From Limibacillus sp. (GTDB taxonomy: Bacteria; Pseudomonadota; Alphaproteobacteria; Kiloniellales; CECT-8803), in NCBI GenBank assembly GCA_037379885.1, contig JARRJC010000008.1, forward strand, positions 1-64,000: a stretch of 64,000 nucleotides of DNA, given 5' to 3'. The notes under the pieces are model-generated. The model worked only from the letters and a program-made list of their open reading frames with translations. It had not been told where the DNA came from and ran no database searches. How positions within the stretch are numbered: position 1 is the stretch's first letter; each line of letters starts with the position of its first letter. This document shows, one piece after another, positions 41,285 through 49,026 of the stretch. The translations under genes and the position numbers were made by a program.

Positions 41285-41611
41285 TTAGCCGACCGTGATG
41301 TCGGAGGTCGTGGTGTAAACCTCGCCGCCATCCTCATCCCAGCGGAACTCGAAGGTGCCGCTTTCCTCGACCTTGGCCGAGAACTGCATGTAGGGGTTGG
41401 CGGCAATGGCCGGCAGCATGTCGCAAGAGAAGACCGGCTTGCCGTTGAAGCTGCAGCTGAACTTGTTGATGATCATGCGCGGGATAACGTTGCCTTCCTT
41501 ATCCTTGCGCTGACCCGATTCCATGGTGTGGGAGATCAGGGTCTTGATCTCGACGATCTCTCCGGGCGCGGCCTTGCTCGGCACTTTCACGCGGGGCCTA
41601 GGGGTAGCCAT
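41285..41611 (-). CDS. soxZ: SoxZ, sulfur-carrier complex subunit
   Basis: The 108-residue protein matches SoxZ throughout, with RPRVKVPSKAAPGEIVEIKT at the start and FSCDMLPAIAANPYMQF in the middle. It has no signal peptide of its own and is normally exported with SoxY. It forms the SoxYZ carrier that holds sulfur intermediates. It lies 26 bases after soxY. Confidence 0.96.
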   Translation of the reverse strand: MATPRPRVKVPSKAAPGEIVEIKTLISHTMESGQRKDKEGNVIPRMIINKFSCSFNGKPVFSCDMLPAIAANPYMQFSAKVEESGTFEFRWDEDGGEVYTTTSDITVG

Positions 41612-41637
41612 ATCTCATACCCTCCTGAATATCTCGT

Positions 41638-42093
41638 TCAACCGCCGCAGCCGCCGATGGTCACTTTCACCACCGTCTCGGTCATGCGGAAGGAGCCGTC
41701 GTTCATCTTGGCGACGGCGATGACGTCCTGGGTGCCGGCCAGACGCATGCGCGTGGTGGCCTCGGCGACACCGCTCAACTCCGTGAAGTTGAAGGTGGCC
41801 ACGCCCGGGTTCGGGTTGCCCGCGGCCAGGATCATGACTGACTGCGCGTGTTCGTCCGCGGTCTGCGGCGTGTCGACCGAGACGCTGAGCGGCACTGTGT
41901 TGCCGTTCTCTGCGATCTCCGGCATGTCGAGCGTGACGCCACCCTCGCTGGGTGTCGCGCCGCCCGTGAACTCCATGACCTGGGCCATGGCCTCCTCGCG
42001 ACCGGCGAGCAGGCCCTTCGGCAGGCCAAGGGCGGTGACCGCGGCCGCGCCGACGGCCAGCACCATCACTTGGCGTCGATTGAGATTTTCCAT
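41638..42093 (-). CDS. soxY: SoxY, sulfur-carrier protein
   Basis: The 151-residue protein ends in the diagnostic carrier arm VTIGGCGG, whose Cys carries the sulfur intermediates. A Tat-type signal (LNRRQVMVLAVGAAAVTALG) lies at the N-terminus, fitting export of the folded SoxYZ pair. The ATG at 42093 with GAGGAA upstream is preferred to one five codons earlier. Confidence 0.97.
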   Translation of the reverse strand: MENLNRRQVMVLAVGAAAVTALGLPKGLLAGREEAMAQVMEFTGGATPSEGGVTLDMPEIAENGNTVPLSVSVDTPQTADEHAQSVMILAAGNPNPGVATFNFTELSGVAEATTRMRLAGTQDVIAVAKMNDGSFRMTETVVKVTIGGCGG

Positions 42094-42104
42094 GAACTGG
42101 TTCC

Positions 42105-42560
42105 TCACTTAAGGGTCTTGAGGTAAGCGACCACGTCCTCGACCTGCTGAGCGGTCAGGATGGACTTACCCTCGAACTTGTCCTGGTTACGGTAGAAACC
42201 TTCCGTCTTCAGGAAGGCGGGCATGATCGTGCCCTCGAATACGGCCTTGGAGTTCGCCACGATCAGGCGAAGCTGGCCTTCATCCCAGCGCTCGGCGACT
42301 CCGTCCAGCGGCGGGCCCACCTCTCCGTGGAACTGCTCTTCTGGAATATCGCTGACCTGATGGCAGGCGAGGCAGTTGCCCAGCTTGCGCCCGATCGCCA
42401 CCTCGCGCCCGCGCTGCGGGTCGCCGGCTTCATCGGTGAGCGGCTTGGGGATCGACATCTCGACCACCTGATAGGAAACGCCTTCCGCGCTGCCCTGCTG
42501 CCCCGTGAACAGCAGAGCGGCCAGCGCCCCCGCGGTGATTGTAAGGGTCTTGCGGACCAT
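42105..42560 (-). CDS. soxX: SoxX monoheme cytochrome c
   Basis: The 151-residue protein has a signal peptide (residues 1-25) and one heme site, CLACH, in GNCLACHQVSDIP near residue 64. The distal Met is likely in IMPAFLKTEGFYR. It partners SoxA and passes electrons to a small cytochrome c. It is the first gene of soxXYZABCD. A palindrome of the TTC-N8-GAA type lies about 205 bases upstream at 42766-42781. Confidence 0.95.
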   Translation of the reverse strand: MVRKTLTITAGALAALLFTGQQGSAEGVSYQVVEMSIPKPLTDEAGDPQRGREVAIGRKLGNCLACHQVSDIPEEQFHGEVGPPLDGVAERWDEGQLRLIVANSKAVFEGTIMPAFLKTEGFYRNQDKFEGKSILTAQQVEDVVAYLKTLK

Positions 42561-42765
42561 TCTCGGACTTCCTCCCTCCGGTTCGGTCTCTTTCGCGACC
42601 GTTGCGCCTGCCGCCCCTCTCCTGTCTTGTCTGCGGGGTCTGTTGAAGCCGCCGGAGTTGCTCGGCAGCAGGCCTCGAAAGCGGACTGGGACGGCGAGAA
42701 GGAGGTATCCCCCAAGCTCTACCCAGCCTCTCGGGAGAGCCTATCGGTGAGACACAGATAAATCA

Positions 42766-42781
42766 ATTCATTTATATGAGT
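42766..42781. promoter_or_regulatory. Candidate persulfide-regulator operator upstream of soxX
   Basis: The 316-base gap between soxX and soxW contains no gene. An AT-rich patch at 42755-42795 holds ATTC-ATTTATAT-GAGT, one mismatch from ATTC-N8-GAAT, the pattern I recall for SqrR. The wider AATTCAT-TTAT-ATGAGTT is a near-perfect palindrome. A matching element occurs at two other sox promoters. Confidence 0.5.
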
Positions 42782-42836
42782 TTTTCTATGTGTACGCATG
42801 CTGCACTGCGAAAGCAATAAAATTACTCTCGTGTCG

Positions 42837-42857
42837 CGACGGCCTGAAAGGCCGTCG
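42837..42857 (-). terminator. Hairpin after soxW
   Basis: An 8-bp stem (CGACGGCC with GGCCGTCG, loop TGAAA) lies 20 bases downstream of the soxW stop. A T-run occurs only about 15 bases later, so it may be a weak terminator separating soxW from the soxX promoter. Confidence 0.5.
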
Positions 42858-42876
42858 AGTGCTGGTTTCCCTCGAC

Positions 42877-43464
42877 CTAGACCTGCTGGCGCAGGTACTC
42901 GCGGAAGCTCATGTCGTCGTAGGCGCCCGCTTCCACGTACTTGAACATGGCGAGGAAGTGCTCGGGCTTCATGTAGCCCTGCAGGCGCGCGACCTCCCGC
43001 TCTCGGGGAGCCAGATCGGCCAGGCCCTCGGCGCTCTCCGGGAAGAACTGGAAGGAGGGGGTGAAGCGCACGCCGTACTTCTGGGCGAGGTCCTTCTCCG
43101 CCAGCTCTTCGCCATCGAAGTCGAGCACCCGGCGCGAGCCGATGATATTGAGCTGCAGGATGTCGAAGTTGCTGCGCACGTAGTCGTTGATCGCGGGATC
43201 CGCGAAGTTCACGAAGTGCGTCTCCTTGCAATAGGGGCAGCCCTTGAGCTCCCACATCACGGCAAAGCGCTTGCCCGAGGAGGCGCTGGTCTCAAGGTCG
43301 TCGGCCAGTTCCAGAAAGCTCTCCAGGAACCAGGGCTGACGATAAAGGCCATCCTCGGTGAGGATCGGCTCCTCCGCCCAGGCGCGCTGCGCCAAGCCGC
43401 CGGCGGCCCCGAGGGCCAGGGCGGAAACCCCGATATCTTTCAAAAGCGCGCGGCGCGTGATCAT
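42877..43464 (-). CDS. soxW: SoxW-like periplasmic thioredoxin
   Basis: The 195-residue protein has an N-terminal signal (TRRALLKDIGVSALALGAAG, possibly Tat) and a thioredoxin fold with active site CPYC in WELKGCPYCKETHFVNFA near residue 74. A cis-Pro loop follows in GVRFTPSFQFFPE. SoxW-type thioredoxins keep the Sox carrier Cys reduced in the periplasm. The ATG at 43464 is chosen because GGGAGGTAA lies 9 bases upstream. A palindromic candidate operator (43490-43524) fills the short divergent gap to the next gene. Confidence 0.85.
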   Translation of the reverse strand: MITRRALLKDIGVSALALGAAGGLAQRAWAEEPILTEDGLYRQPWFLESFLELADDLETSASSGKRFAVMWELKGCPYCKETHFVNFADPAINDYVRSNFDILQLNIIGSRRVLDFDGEELAEKDLAQKYGVRFTPSFQFFPESAEGLADLAPREREVARLQGYMKPEHFLAMFKYVEAGAYDDMSFREYLRQQV

Positions 43465-43489
43465 GGCGTTTACCTCCCGAGCGTTTGGA

Positions 43490-43524
43490 CGTATTGTATT
43501 CAATATTGCGAATAGCACAATACG
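43490..43524. promoter_or_regulatory. Candidate SqrR/BigR-type operator between soxW and the divergent gene
   Basis: Nested palindromes fill the 83-base divergent gap. ATTC-AATATTGC-GAAT at 43498-43513 fits ATTC-N8-GAAT exactly. Outer arms CGTATTGT (43490-43497) and ACAATACG (43517-43524) are perfect inverse copies. The region is AT-rich against a high-GC background. Confidence 0.6.
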
Positions 43525-43547
43525 AATGCCGGAGGAGGCCCTCGGAA

Positions 43548-44291
43548 ATGACCTTGCCCCGCGTCGCCGTCGGTTTGTTCGCCGCTCTCTCGCTGGTCGC
43601 CGCCTTCAGCGGACCGGCTCGCGCTCAAACTTCGGAACTGCAATCCTTCCACGAAGCAACTGCCGAAGCCTTCGGCCCCTACCGCACCGCACGCTCTTAT
43701 CTGCGCACGGAAAATCTCGACGCAGCGGCTTTTGAGCTGGAGGGGATGGTGGAGGCCTGGGCGGCGCTGGAGGCGCGCTTCGGGTCCAATCCGCCCGACG
43801 CCTTTGCGGAGGACCCCTCCTACCCGACGGTGCTGGAGCGGATCGGCGAGGACGCGGCCGCCGCGCTCGCCGCTATCGACTCCGGCGATCCGGAGACGGC
43901 GCGCGAACTGCTGAAGCCGCTGCACGCCGCGATGAGCGACCTGCGGCGGCGCAACGGGATCTATCTGCTGGCGGATTGTCTGCGCGAGTTCTCCGCGGCG
44001 ATGGACGTTCTCTGGGTCTACCGCCACGCCATGCCCGACTTGGGCCAGATAGACTCGCAGGTGGAAATCGTCTCCAGGGCCGCGATCGTGGAGTACGAGG
44101 CCAGCCGCTGCGAAGCCATGGCCTCGCCAGAGCTGCGCCAGGACCCGGAGTTCCGCCGTCTGTTCGATATCTTCTATGAAGGCATGCCGCCGCTGCGGCG
44201 GGGCGTCCTGGAACAGAGCCCGGCGCGCATCATCAACGTGCTGCGCGAACTGCGTTCGGCCCAGTACCTGATCTTCTTCCGTTTCGGCTGA
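43548..44291 (+). CDS. Exported helical protein of unknown function in the sox locus
   Basis: The 247-residue protein has a clear signal peptide (VGLFAALSLVAAFSGPARA, cleavage near residue 25). The mature part is almost entirely helical, with two Cys (LADCLREFS and EASRCEAMAS) but no heme or metal motif. Its layout loosely resembles four-helix periplasmic proteins. GGAGGAGG precedes the ATG at 43548. It is divergent from soxW through a shared candidate operator, so it probably belongs to the reduced-sulfur response. The function is unknown. Confidence 0.7.
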   Translation: MTLPRVAVGLFAALSLVAAFSGPARAQTSELQSFHEATAEAFGPYRTARSYLRTENLDAAAFELEGMVEAWAALEARFGSNPPDAFAEDPSYPTVLERIGEDAAAALAAIDSGDPETARELLKPLHAAMSDLRRRNGIYLLADCLREFSAAMDVLWVYRHAMPDLGQIDSQVEIVSRAAIVEYEASRCEAMASPELRQDPEFRRLFDIFYEGMPPLRRGVLEQSPARIINVLRELRSAQYLIFFRFG

Positions 44292-45029
44292 TCAGCCGAT
44301 CCGCCCCAACGAGGGAAAGGCCTCAAGGATCCAGTAGGCGATGGTCGCCATGCCGTTGGTCATGAACAGAATGCCCGTCAGGATCAGCAGCACGCCCAGC
44401 ACCCGCTCCACCATCGGCAGATGCCGCCGGAACTTCTGCGCGAAGCCCATGAAGCGTCCGGCGAAGTAGGCGGCGGCCAGGAAGGGCACGCCGATGCCAA
44501 GCCCATAGGCCAGCAGCAGGCCCGTGCCCTCGGCGATGGACTGTTCGGTGCCCGCCAGCATCAGGATGCCCGCCAGCACCGGCCCGACACAGGGAGTCCA
44601 GCCGAACGCGAAGGCGAGCCCCACGAAGAAGGAGCCGATCAGGCCGGCCTTCTTGCTCTCCGGATGGAAGCGGAGTTCGCGGTAGAGCCACTGGATCTTC
44701 AGGAGCCCGACATAGTGCAGGCCGAGCAGGATCAGCACCGCGCCAGCGATGTAGGCAAGAATATCGAAGTGCTCCGCCATGGCCTGGCCCAGGGCCGAAG
44801 CGGTGGCGCCCAGGATCGTAAAGACGGTGATGAATCCGGCCACGAAGGCCGCGGCGGAGGCCATGACCTGCGCCGTGCGCTTTGACGGCCGGTCGCCTTC
44901 CGCCACCAGCTCATCGAGGCTGACCCCGGCCACGAAACAGAGGTAGGGCGGCACCAGCGGCAGCACGCAGGGCGAGAGGAACGAAAGGATGCCCGCCAGG
45001 AATGCGCCGGGGTAGGTAACGTCAATCAA
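44292..45029 (-). CDS. soxV: CcdA/SoxV-type thiol-reducing membrane protein
   Basis: The 245-residue protein has six predicted membrane helices. The two redox Cys are in SFLSPCVLPLVPPYLCF near residue 21 and GWTPCVGPVLAG near residue 145, as in CcdA. It moves reducing power from cytoplasmic thioredoxin across the membrane. In sox loci the homologue SoxV feeds SoxW. It ends one base after the convergent gene. Upstream lies an AT-rich divergent promoter with a TTC-N8-GAA palindrome. Confidence 0.9.
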   Translation of the reverse strand: MIDVTYPGAFLAGILSFLSPCVLPLVPPYLCFVAGVSLDELVAEGDRPSKRTAQVMASAAAFVAGFITVFTILGATASALGQAMAEHFDILAYIAGAVLILLGLHYVGLLKIQWLYRELRFHPESKKAGLIGSFFVGLAFAFGWTPCVGPVLAGILMLAGTEQSIAEGTGLLLAYGLGIGVPFLAAAYFAGRFMGFAQKFRRHLPMVERVLGVLLILTGILFMTNGMATIAYWILEAFPSLGRIG

Positions 45030-45084
45030 GGCTGCCTCCTGAGGCCGAACTTCGGGGGTGGCGTGAGATAGACATATTATAATT

Positions 45085-45100
45085 TTTCTATATAATGAAG
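45085..45100. promoter_or_regulatory. Candidate SqrR/BigR-type operator between ccdA/soxV and soxS
   Basis: TTTC-TATATAAT-GAAG keeps the TTC-N8-GAA core of the other two sites. The surroundings (45073-45096) are very AT-rich, including ATTATA and TATAAT in inverse orientation, which may be promoter elements for the divergent genes. Confidence 0.45.
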
Positions 45101-45144
45101 CCCGAAATTGAAGGAATCTCGATCGGGCGCTTACGCTTGATGGA

Positions 45145-45576
45145 GTGAATCGAAGGACGGGCTTTCAAGTGACGGGATCCATCACCAGAAGGACGGCGGC
45201 TTTCTTTGCGTCTTTCGCGCTTGCCATTCTTGTGCTGTACGGCGCCCGGCCGGCGGCGGCGACCACCGAACTGGTGATGTTCGAGGAGGCCGGCTGTAGC
45301 TGGTGCCTCGCCTGGCATGAAGAGATCGGCCCGATCTATCCGAAAACCGAGGAAGCCAAGGTCGCGCCGCTGCGCCGTGTCGATATCCATGACCAGCGTC
45401 CTGAAGACCTGAAGGGCTTGAAGCCGGTGCACTACACCCCGACCTTCGTGTTGATGCATGACGGTAAGGAGGTTGCGCGGCTTCTGGGCTATCCGGGCGA
45501 GGATTTCTTCTGGGGCATTCTGGCCGGAATGCTCCAGAAACTGCCGGGCGGAGCAACCGCGCCGGCGACCAACTGA
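45145..45576 (+). CDS. soxS: SoxS-like periplasmic thioredoxin
   Basis: The 143-residue protein has a hydrophobic signal (AAFFASFALAILVLYGARPA) and a thioredoxin active site CSWC in FEEAGCSWCLAWHEEI near residue 51. HYTPTFVLMHDGKEVARLLG supplies the cis-Pro loop. In Paracoccus SoxS reduces and activates the Sox carrier. The start is uncertain: GTG at 45145, or GTG at 45169 with a better-spaced AAGGA. It heads a rightward group with the heme-binding gene and the ArsR regulator. Confidence 0.8.
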   Translation: MNRRTGFQVTGSITRRTAAFFASFALAILVLYGARPAAATTELVMFEEAGCSWCLAWHEEIGPIYPKTEEAKVAPLRRVDIHDQRPEDLKGLKPVHYTPTFVLMHDGKEVARLLGYPGEDFFWGILAGMLQKLPGGATAPATN

Positions 45577-45591
45577 CAGGGAGGATCCAAG

Positions 45592-46101
45592 ATGAAACGC
45601 ATGCTTGCCGCCGCCTTCGCGCTGATGGCGCTCTCTCTGCCCGCCGCGAGCGAGGCTCAAGACGACAACGAGGCGCTGGTCAACCTCCAGGTGATGAAGG
45701 TCGAGGTCGCCTTGGAGTTGGCGCAGGCCGCGCTTGAGAGCTGCCGCGAGCAGGGCTTCCAGGTGGCCGTCGCCGTGGTCGACCGTTTCGGTGTCACGCA
45801 AGTGGTGCTGCGCGACCGCTTCGCCGGACCTCACACCACCTCCACCTCCCAGCGCAAGGCCTGGACCTCCGTGTCCTTCCGCGCGCCGACGACCGAACTT
45901 TCCGAGGCGACGGCGCCGGGGCAGGAGGCCTTTGGCGCGCGCGACGTCACCAATGCCCTGATGCTGGGCGGTGGCCTGCCGGTGGACGCCGCGGGCACAA
46001 TGGTGGGCGCCGTCGGCGTGTCCGGTGCGCCCAGCGGCCTGGACGACGAAAACTGCGCGCAAGCAGGCATCGACGCCGTGGCCGATCAATTGGCCTTCTA
46101 G
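45592..46101 (+). CDS. GlcG/HbpS-family heme-binding protein (DUF336)
   Basis: The 169-residue protein has a signal peptide (residues 1-22) and a GlcG/HbpS domain. VAVAVVDRFGVTQVVLRDRF and the C-terminal GGLPVDAAGTMVGAVGVSG are typical of the family. HbpS relatives bind heme outside the cytoplasm, and some act in redox sensing. It lies 15 bases after soxS and 54 before the arsR gene. A role in the sox response is inferred only from position. Confidence 0.88.
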   Translation: MKRMLAAAFALMALSLPAASEAQDDNEALVNLQVMKVEVALELAQAALESCREQGFQVAVAVVDRFGVTQVVLRDRFAGPHTTSTSQRKAWTSVSFRAPTTELSEATAPGQEAFGARDVTNALMLGGGLPVDAAGTMVGAVGVSGAPSGLDDENCAQAGIDAVADQLAF

Positions 46102-46155
46102 GGGGTTGCGGGTAGAGTTGCTCTACTGCGCTGTATAAGAAGGGGAAAAGAAGCC

Positions 46156-46488
46156 GTGGATGCCTCAGAACTTCTGGACTTCAACAGGGATATGCTGAGC
46201 AACGCCCGACGCGCAGCCGATGTGCTGAAGGCGCTGGGGCATGAAAGCCGTCTCCTGATCCTCTGCCTTCTGGCCGAACGCGAGCGCAGCGTGGCCGAAC
46301 TCGAAGAACTTTTGACCATGCGTCAGCCCGCCGTCTCGCAGCAGCTTGCGCGCTTGCGGGCCGACCGCCTGGTGGTGGCGCGCCGCGACGGCAAGGCGAT
46401 CTACTATTCCATCGCCACGCCCGAGATCTACAAGATCATCTCGACTCTGTACGATCTCTATTGCGCGAAGGACGGCAAGGGCTGTTAA
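46156..46488 (+). CDS. ArsR-family regulator resembling SqrR/BigR
   Basis: The 110-residue protein is a winged-helix ArsR regulator. LKALGHESRLLILCLLAERE begins the fold, and TMRQPAVSQQLARLRADRLV is the recognition region. Cys37 and Cys103 are 66 residues apart, the same separation as C41 and C107 of the persulfide sensor SqrR. No metal-binding C-V-C motif is seen. It should repress sulfur-oxidation genes until persulfide links the two Cys. The GTG start follows GGGGAAAAGAAG. It is embedded in the sox accessory genes, next to three candidate operators. Confidence 0.88.
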   Translation: MDASELLDFNRDMLSNARRAADVLKALGHESRLLILCLLAERERSVAELEELLTMRQPAVSQQLARLRADRLVVARRDGKAIYYSIATPEIYKIISTLYDLYCAKDGKGC

Positions 46489-46594
46489 TCTCTCTATTGA
46501 GAAGGCAAGGCGCCGGGGCGTTCCCTTGAAGGGGCGCCCGACCTAAAAAGAGCGCATGGAGCCTTGGTGAGGAACGACCGGAAGGTCTTGCTGA

Positions 46595-47677
46595 ATGCTC
46601 TCGGTCACGACGATCGTGGCTTTACTCGGCGGTCTGGGCGGCGTGCTGTTGGGGTTCGTCGCGCGGCGGCTGAGGTTTTGCACCCTAAGCGCCATTGAAA
46701 GTGCCGCCTTCGGGGCGGACTTCACCCAGGCGCGCATGTGGGCGCTCGCCATCGCGGTCTCGATCCTGGGGACCCAGGGGCTCCATCTGACCGGCGTCAT
46801 CGACCTTACCGACAGTTTCCATATCAGCAACGAGATCAACTGGCTGGGCGCGATCGCCGGCGGCCTCATATTCGGCTTGGGCATGGCGGCCATCGGCACC
46901 TGCAGTTTCGGCAGCCTCCTGCGGTTGGGCGGCGGCGACCTTCGCGCCTTTTTCGACATGCTGGTGATCGGCGTGGTCGGCTATATGACCATGCGCGGCT
47001 TGACCGGCATTTTCCGCGAAGAGGTGATCGAGGCGACGGCCTACGTCCTGCCGGCGGGTACGCTGCAAGACCTGCCGGGTCTGCTCTCGGCCGTGAGCGG
47101 TCTTTCGGAGCTGGGGCTGCGCACCGCCTTAAGCGTGGCGATCTCCGGCGGCATTCTCTTCTGGTGTTTTCGCGATCCTCTGTTCCGGGCACGTCCCCTG
47201 GCGGCTCTCGGGGGGCTGCTGGTCGGGCTCGTCATCGTCGCCGGCTGGCTGATCACAGGCGTGGCGGGCAACGATCCCTTCGAGCCACAGCCTCTCGGCT
47301 CCTACACCTATATACGCCCGGTGGGTGACGGGCTGGTCTATCTCATGACCTTCTCCGGTTCCACCATCACCTTCGGGATCGGAACGGTCTTCGGCACGCT
47401 CGCGGGCGCCAGTCTCGCCGCCGTGACCAGCGGGGAGGCGAACTGGGAGGGTTTCGACGATCTGCGGGAGATGCGCCGCCACCTCTTCGGCGCGGCGGCC
47501 ATCGGCTTCGGCGGGGTGGTCGCCATGGGCTGCACCATCGGGCAGGGCGTCACCGGGGTTGGAACCCTGGCCTTGACCTCCTTCCTGGCGCTGGCCTCGA
47601 TCTGGATCGGCGGCATCGTGGGCGTGCGGATCCTGGTCTACGGCGGCTTCACGCCGCTCTTCGTCGACCGCTCTTGA
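46595..47677 (+). CDS. YeeE/YedE-family sulfur-compound transporter
   Basis: The 360-residue membrane protein has about nine or ten helices and belongs to the YeeE/YedE (TsuA/SoxT) family. The conserved Cys residues are in RRLRFCTLSAIES (C29), AAIGTCSFGSLLR and AMGCTIGQGVTG, which in TsuA relay thiosulfate through the membrane. It probably moves thiosulfate or a related sulfur species. It lies 106 bases after the regulator gene. The stop codon lies within a 26-bp tandem repeat. Confidence 0.88.
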   Translation: MLSVTTIVALLGGLGGVLLGFVARRLRFCTLSAIESAAFGADFTQARMWALAIAVSILGTQGLHLTGVIDLTDSFHISNEINWLGAIAGGLIFGLGMAAIGTCSFGSLLRLGGGDLRAFFDMLVIGVVGYMTMRGLTGIFREEVIEATAYVLPAGTLQDLPGLLSAVSGLSELGLRTALSVAISGGILFWCFRDPLFRARPLAALGGLLVGLVIVAGWLITGVAGNDPFEPQPLGSYTYIRPVGDGLVYLMTFSGSTITFGIGTVFGTLAGASLAAVTSGEANWEGFDDLREMRRHLFGAAAIGFGGVVAMGCTIGQGVTGVGTLALTSFLALASIWIGGIVGVRILVYGGFTPLFVDRS

Positions 47678-47738
47678 GGCGTCCCGCCGGGGACCGCGCT
47701 TGAGGCGTCCCGCCGACGGCTGCTCTTGAGGCGTCCCG
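47673..47738. repeat. 26-bp-period tandem repeat over a gene end
   Basis: The core CTTGAGGCGTCCCG occurs three times, starting at 47673, 47699 and 47725, exactly 26 bases apart. The 12 bases between cores are less conserved. The first copy includes the stop codon of the YeeE gene. The last copy forms a small hairpin (AGGCGTC with GACGCCT). Confidence 0.9.
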
Positions 47739-47742
47739 ACGC

Positions 47743-48198
47743 CTAGGGCTTCACGATGGTGTAGCCCATCTGGTCCAGCTCCATCAGGCGCGCCACGCCC
47801 GCCACCACATAGCCGGAGAACTCGAAGATCGGCGGTTCCGCTCCCTCGATCCGCGTGATGGTGTCGATGGTGTTGCCGCAGGCGACGAAGCTGACGTTTG
47901 GCATGGAGGCGACGAAGTTTTCCAGCCGGTCGGCGATTGGCGAGGTGTCCTTGCGCAGCATGTGGAGCCCGGCGTTGAAGGCGATGATCTCGACCTCCAG
48001 CACCTCGCCGCGTTCGCTGTAGAACTGCGAGACGTTGGTCGCGATGGAGAGCGCCGAGTTCATCTTGTCGACGTCGTTGTCGGTGACGTAGAGCGCCAGA
48101 TAGTGGTCGGCGAAGCCCTGCTGCGCCTTGGCCGCCAGCGGCGGCGCGAGCAGGGCCAGACCTAGAAGAGCGGCGCAGACAATGCGGGTGAAGGACAT
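47743..48198 (-). CDS. Exported DsrE-like protein
   Basis: The 151-residue protein has a signal peptide (IVCAALLGLALLAPPLAAKA) and a DsrE/DsrF-like fold. VLEVEIIAFNAGLHMLRKD and a single Cys in NVSFVACGNTID near residue 105 match the position of the sulfur-carrying Cys in DsrE proteins. Such proteins carry or transfer sulfur; this one would act in the periplasm. GGAGG lies 9 bases before the ATG at 48198. It is convergent with the YeeE-type transporter. Confidence 0.8.
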   Translation of the reverse strand: MSFTRIVCAALLGLALLAPPLAAKAQQGFADHYLALYVTDNDVDKMNSALSIATNVSQFYSERGEVLEVEIIAFNAGLHMLRKDTSPIADRLENFVASMPNVSFVACGNTIDTITRIEGAEPPIFEFSGYVVAGVARLMELDQMGYTIVKP

Positions 48199-48318
48199 CT
48201 GAGGTGCCTCCTGCTTCAATAATTCCTGGCTCTCAAAGAGCTTACCCCAGGAGCGGCCCGCCGACATAGCGTCCGGCGCGATTGAATGTCAGCGGCTTAA
48301 CGCGGTAGAAGGTCAGTC

Positions 48319-48912
48319 ATGCTCACCTATGCCGCCGCCGTCTTCTTCCTGATCATCACCCCGGGCCCGGGCGTTCTCTCCACCGCCGGGGTCGGCTCAA
48401 GCTTTGGCGTGCGCGCCGGGACCTACTACGTGACGGGGCTCTGGCTGGGCAACAACCTGGTCGCGCTGGCGGTGGTGAGCGGCCTGGCCGCGGCGGTCCT
48501 GGCCGTGCCCTGGATCCGGACGGTGCTGCTCTATGCGTCTGTTGCCTATCTCTTCTATCTGGCGACGCGCATCGCGCTGGCGGGCTCCAAGATCGCCTTC
48601 ATCGAAAAGGCCAAGGCGCCGGGCTTCATCGGGGGCGTGATGCTCCAGGCGATCAATCCGAAGTGCTATGCGGTCAACACCACCTTCTTCTCGGGCTTCG
48701 CCTTCCTGTCCGAAGCGCCGCTCTGGGAGGTGATCATCAAGTTCGCGATCATGAACGCGATCTGGATCCCGATCCATTTCCTGTGGCTGGCCGCCGGCGT
48801 GACGCTCCACCGGCTCGACCTGCCGCAGCGCACGCAGTTCATCATCAATATCCTGATGGCGCTTTCCATGCTGGCGGTCGTCGCCCTGGCGGCCTTCGCG
48901 CCAACTCAGTAG
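48319..48912 (+). CDS. LysE-family exporter
   Basis: The 197-residue membrane protein has about six helices and the LysE/RhtB signature FFLIITPGPGVLSTAGVGSS at residues 9-28. NPKCYAVNTTFFSGF near residue 115 is also typical. LysE proteins export amino acids or related small molecules. It stands alone between the sulfur genes and the ectoine operon; the substrate is unknown. Confidence 0.9.
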   Translation: MLTYAAAVFFLIITPGPGVLSTAGVGSSFGVRAGTYYVTGLWLGNNLVALAVVSGLAAAVLAVPWIRTVLLYASVAYLFYLATRIALAGSKIAFIEKAKAPGFIGGVMLQAINPKCYAVNTTFFSGFAFLSEAPLWEVIIKFAIMNAIWIPIHFLWLAAGVTLHRLDLPQRTQFIINILMALSMLAVVALAAFAPTQ

Positions 48913-48956
48913 AGCGGCCAAGAAGCAGAGCGGCTGAAACAGCGGTCATGAAAAAA

Positions 48957-48986
48957 GGGCCGGGCGGGACTTGCCCGCACCGGCCC
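48957..48986. terminator. Terminator of the ectoine operon
   Basis: A 12-bp GC-rich stem with one bulged A (GGGCCGGGCGGG with CCCGC-A-CCGGCCC) lies downstream of ask. Read leftward it is followed by TTTTTT. It lies 44 bases after lysE and may also stop that convergent transcript. Confidence 0.85.
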
Positions 48987-49026
48987 ACTCCAGGTCCGTC
49001 ATGCCTGCTGGCGGCTTGATTTTTTA

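Noticed and set aside
47250-47265. Half-site TCACA inside the YeeE-type gene
   Set aside because: No matching TGTGA arm at 6-base spacing, and it is coding sequence.
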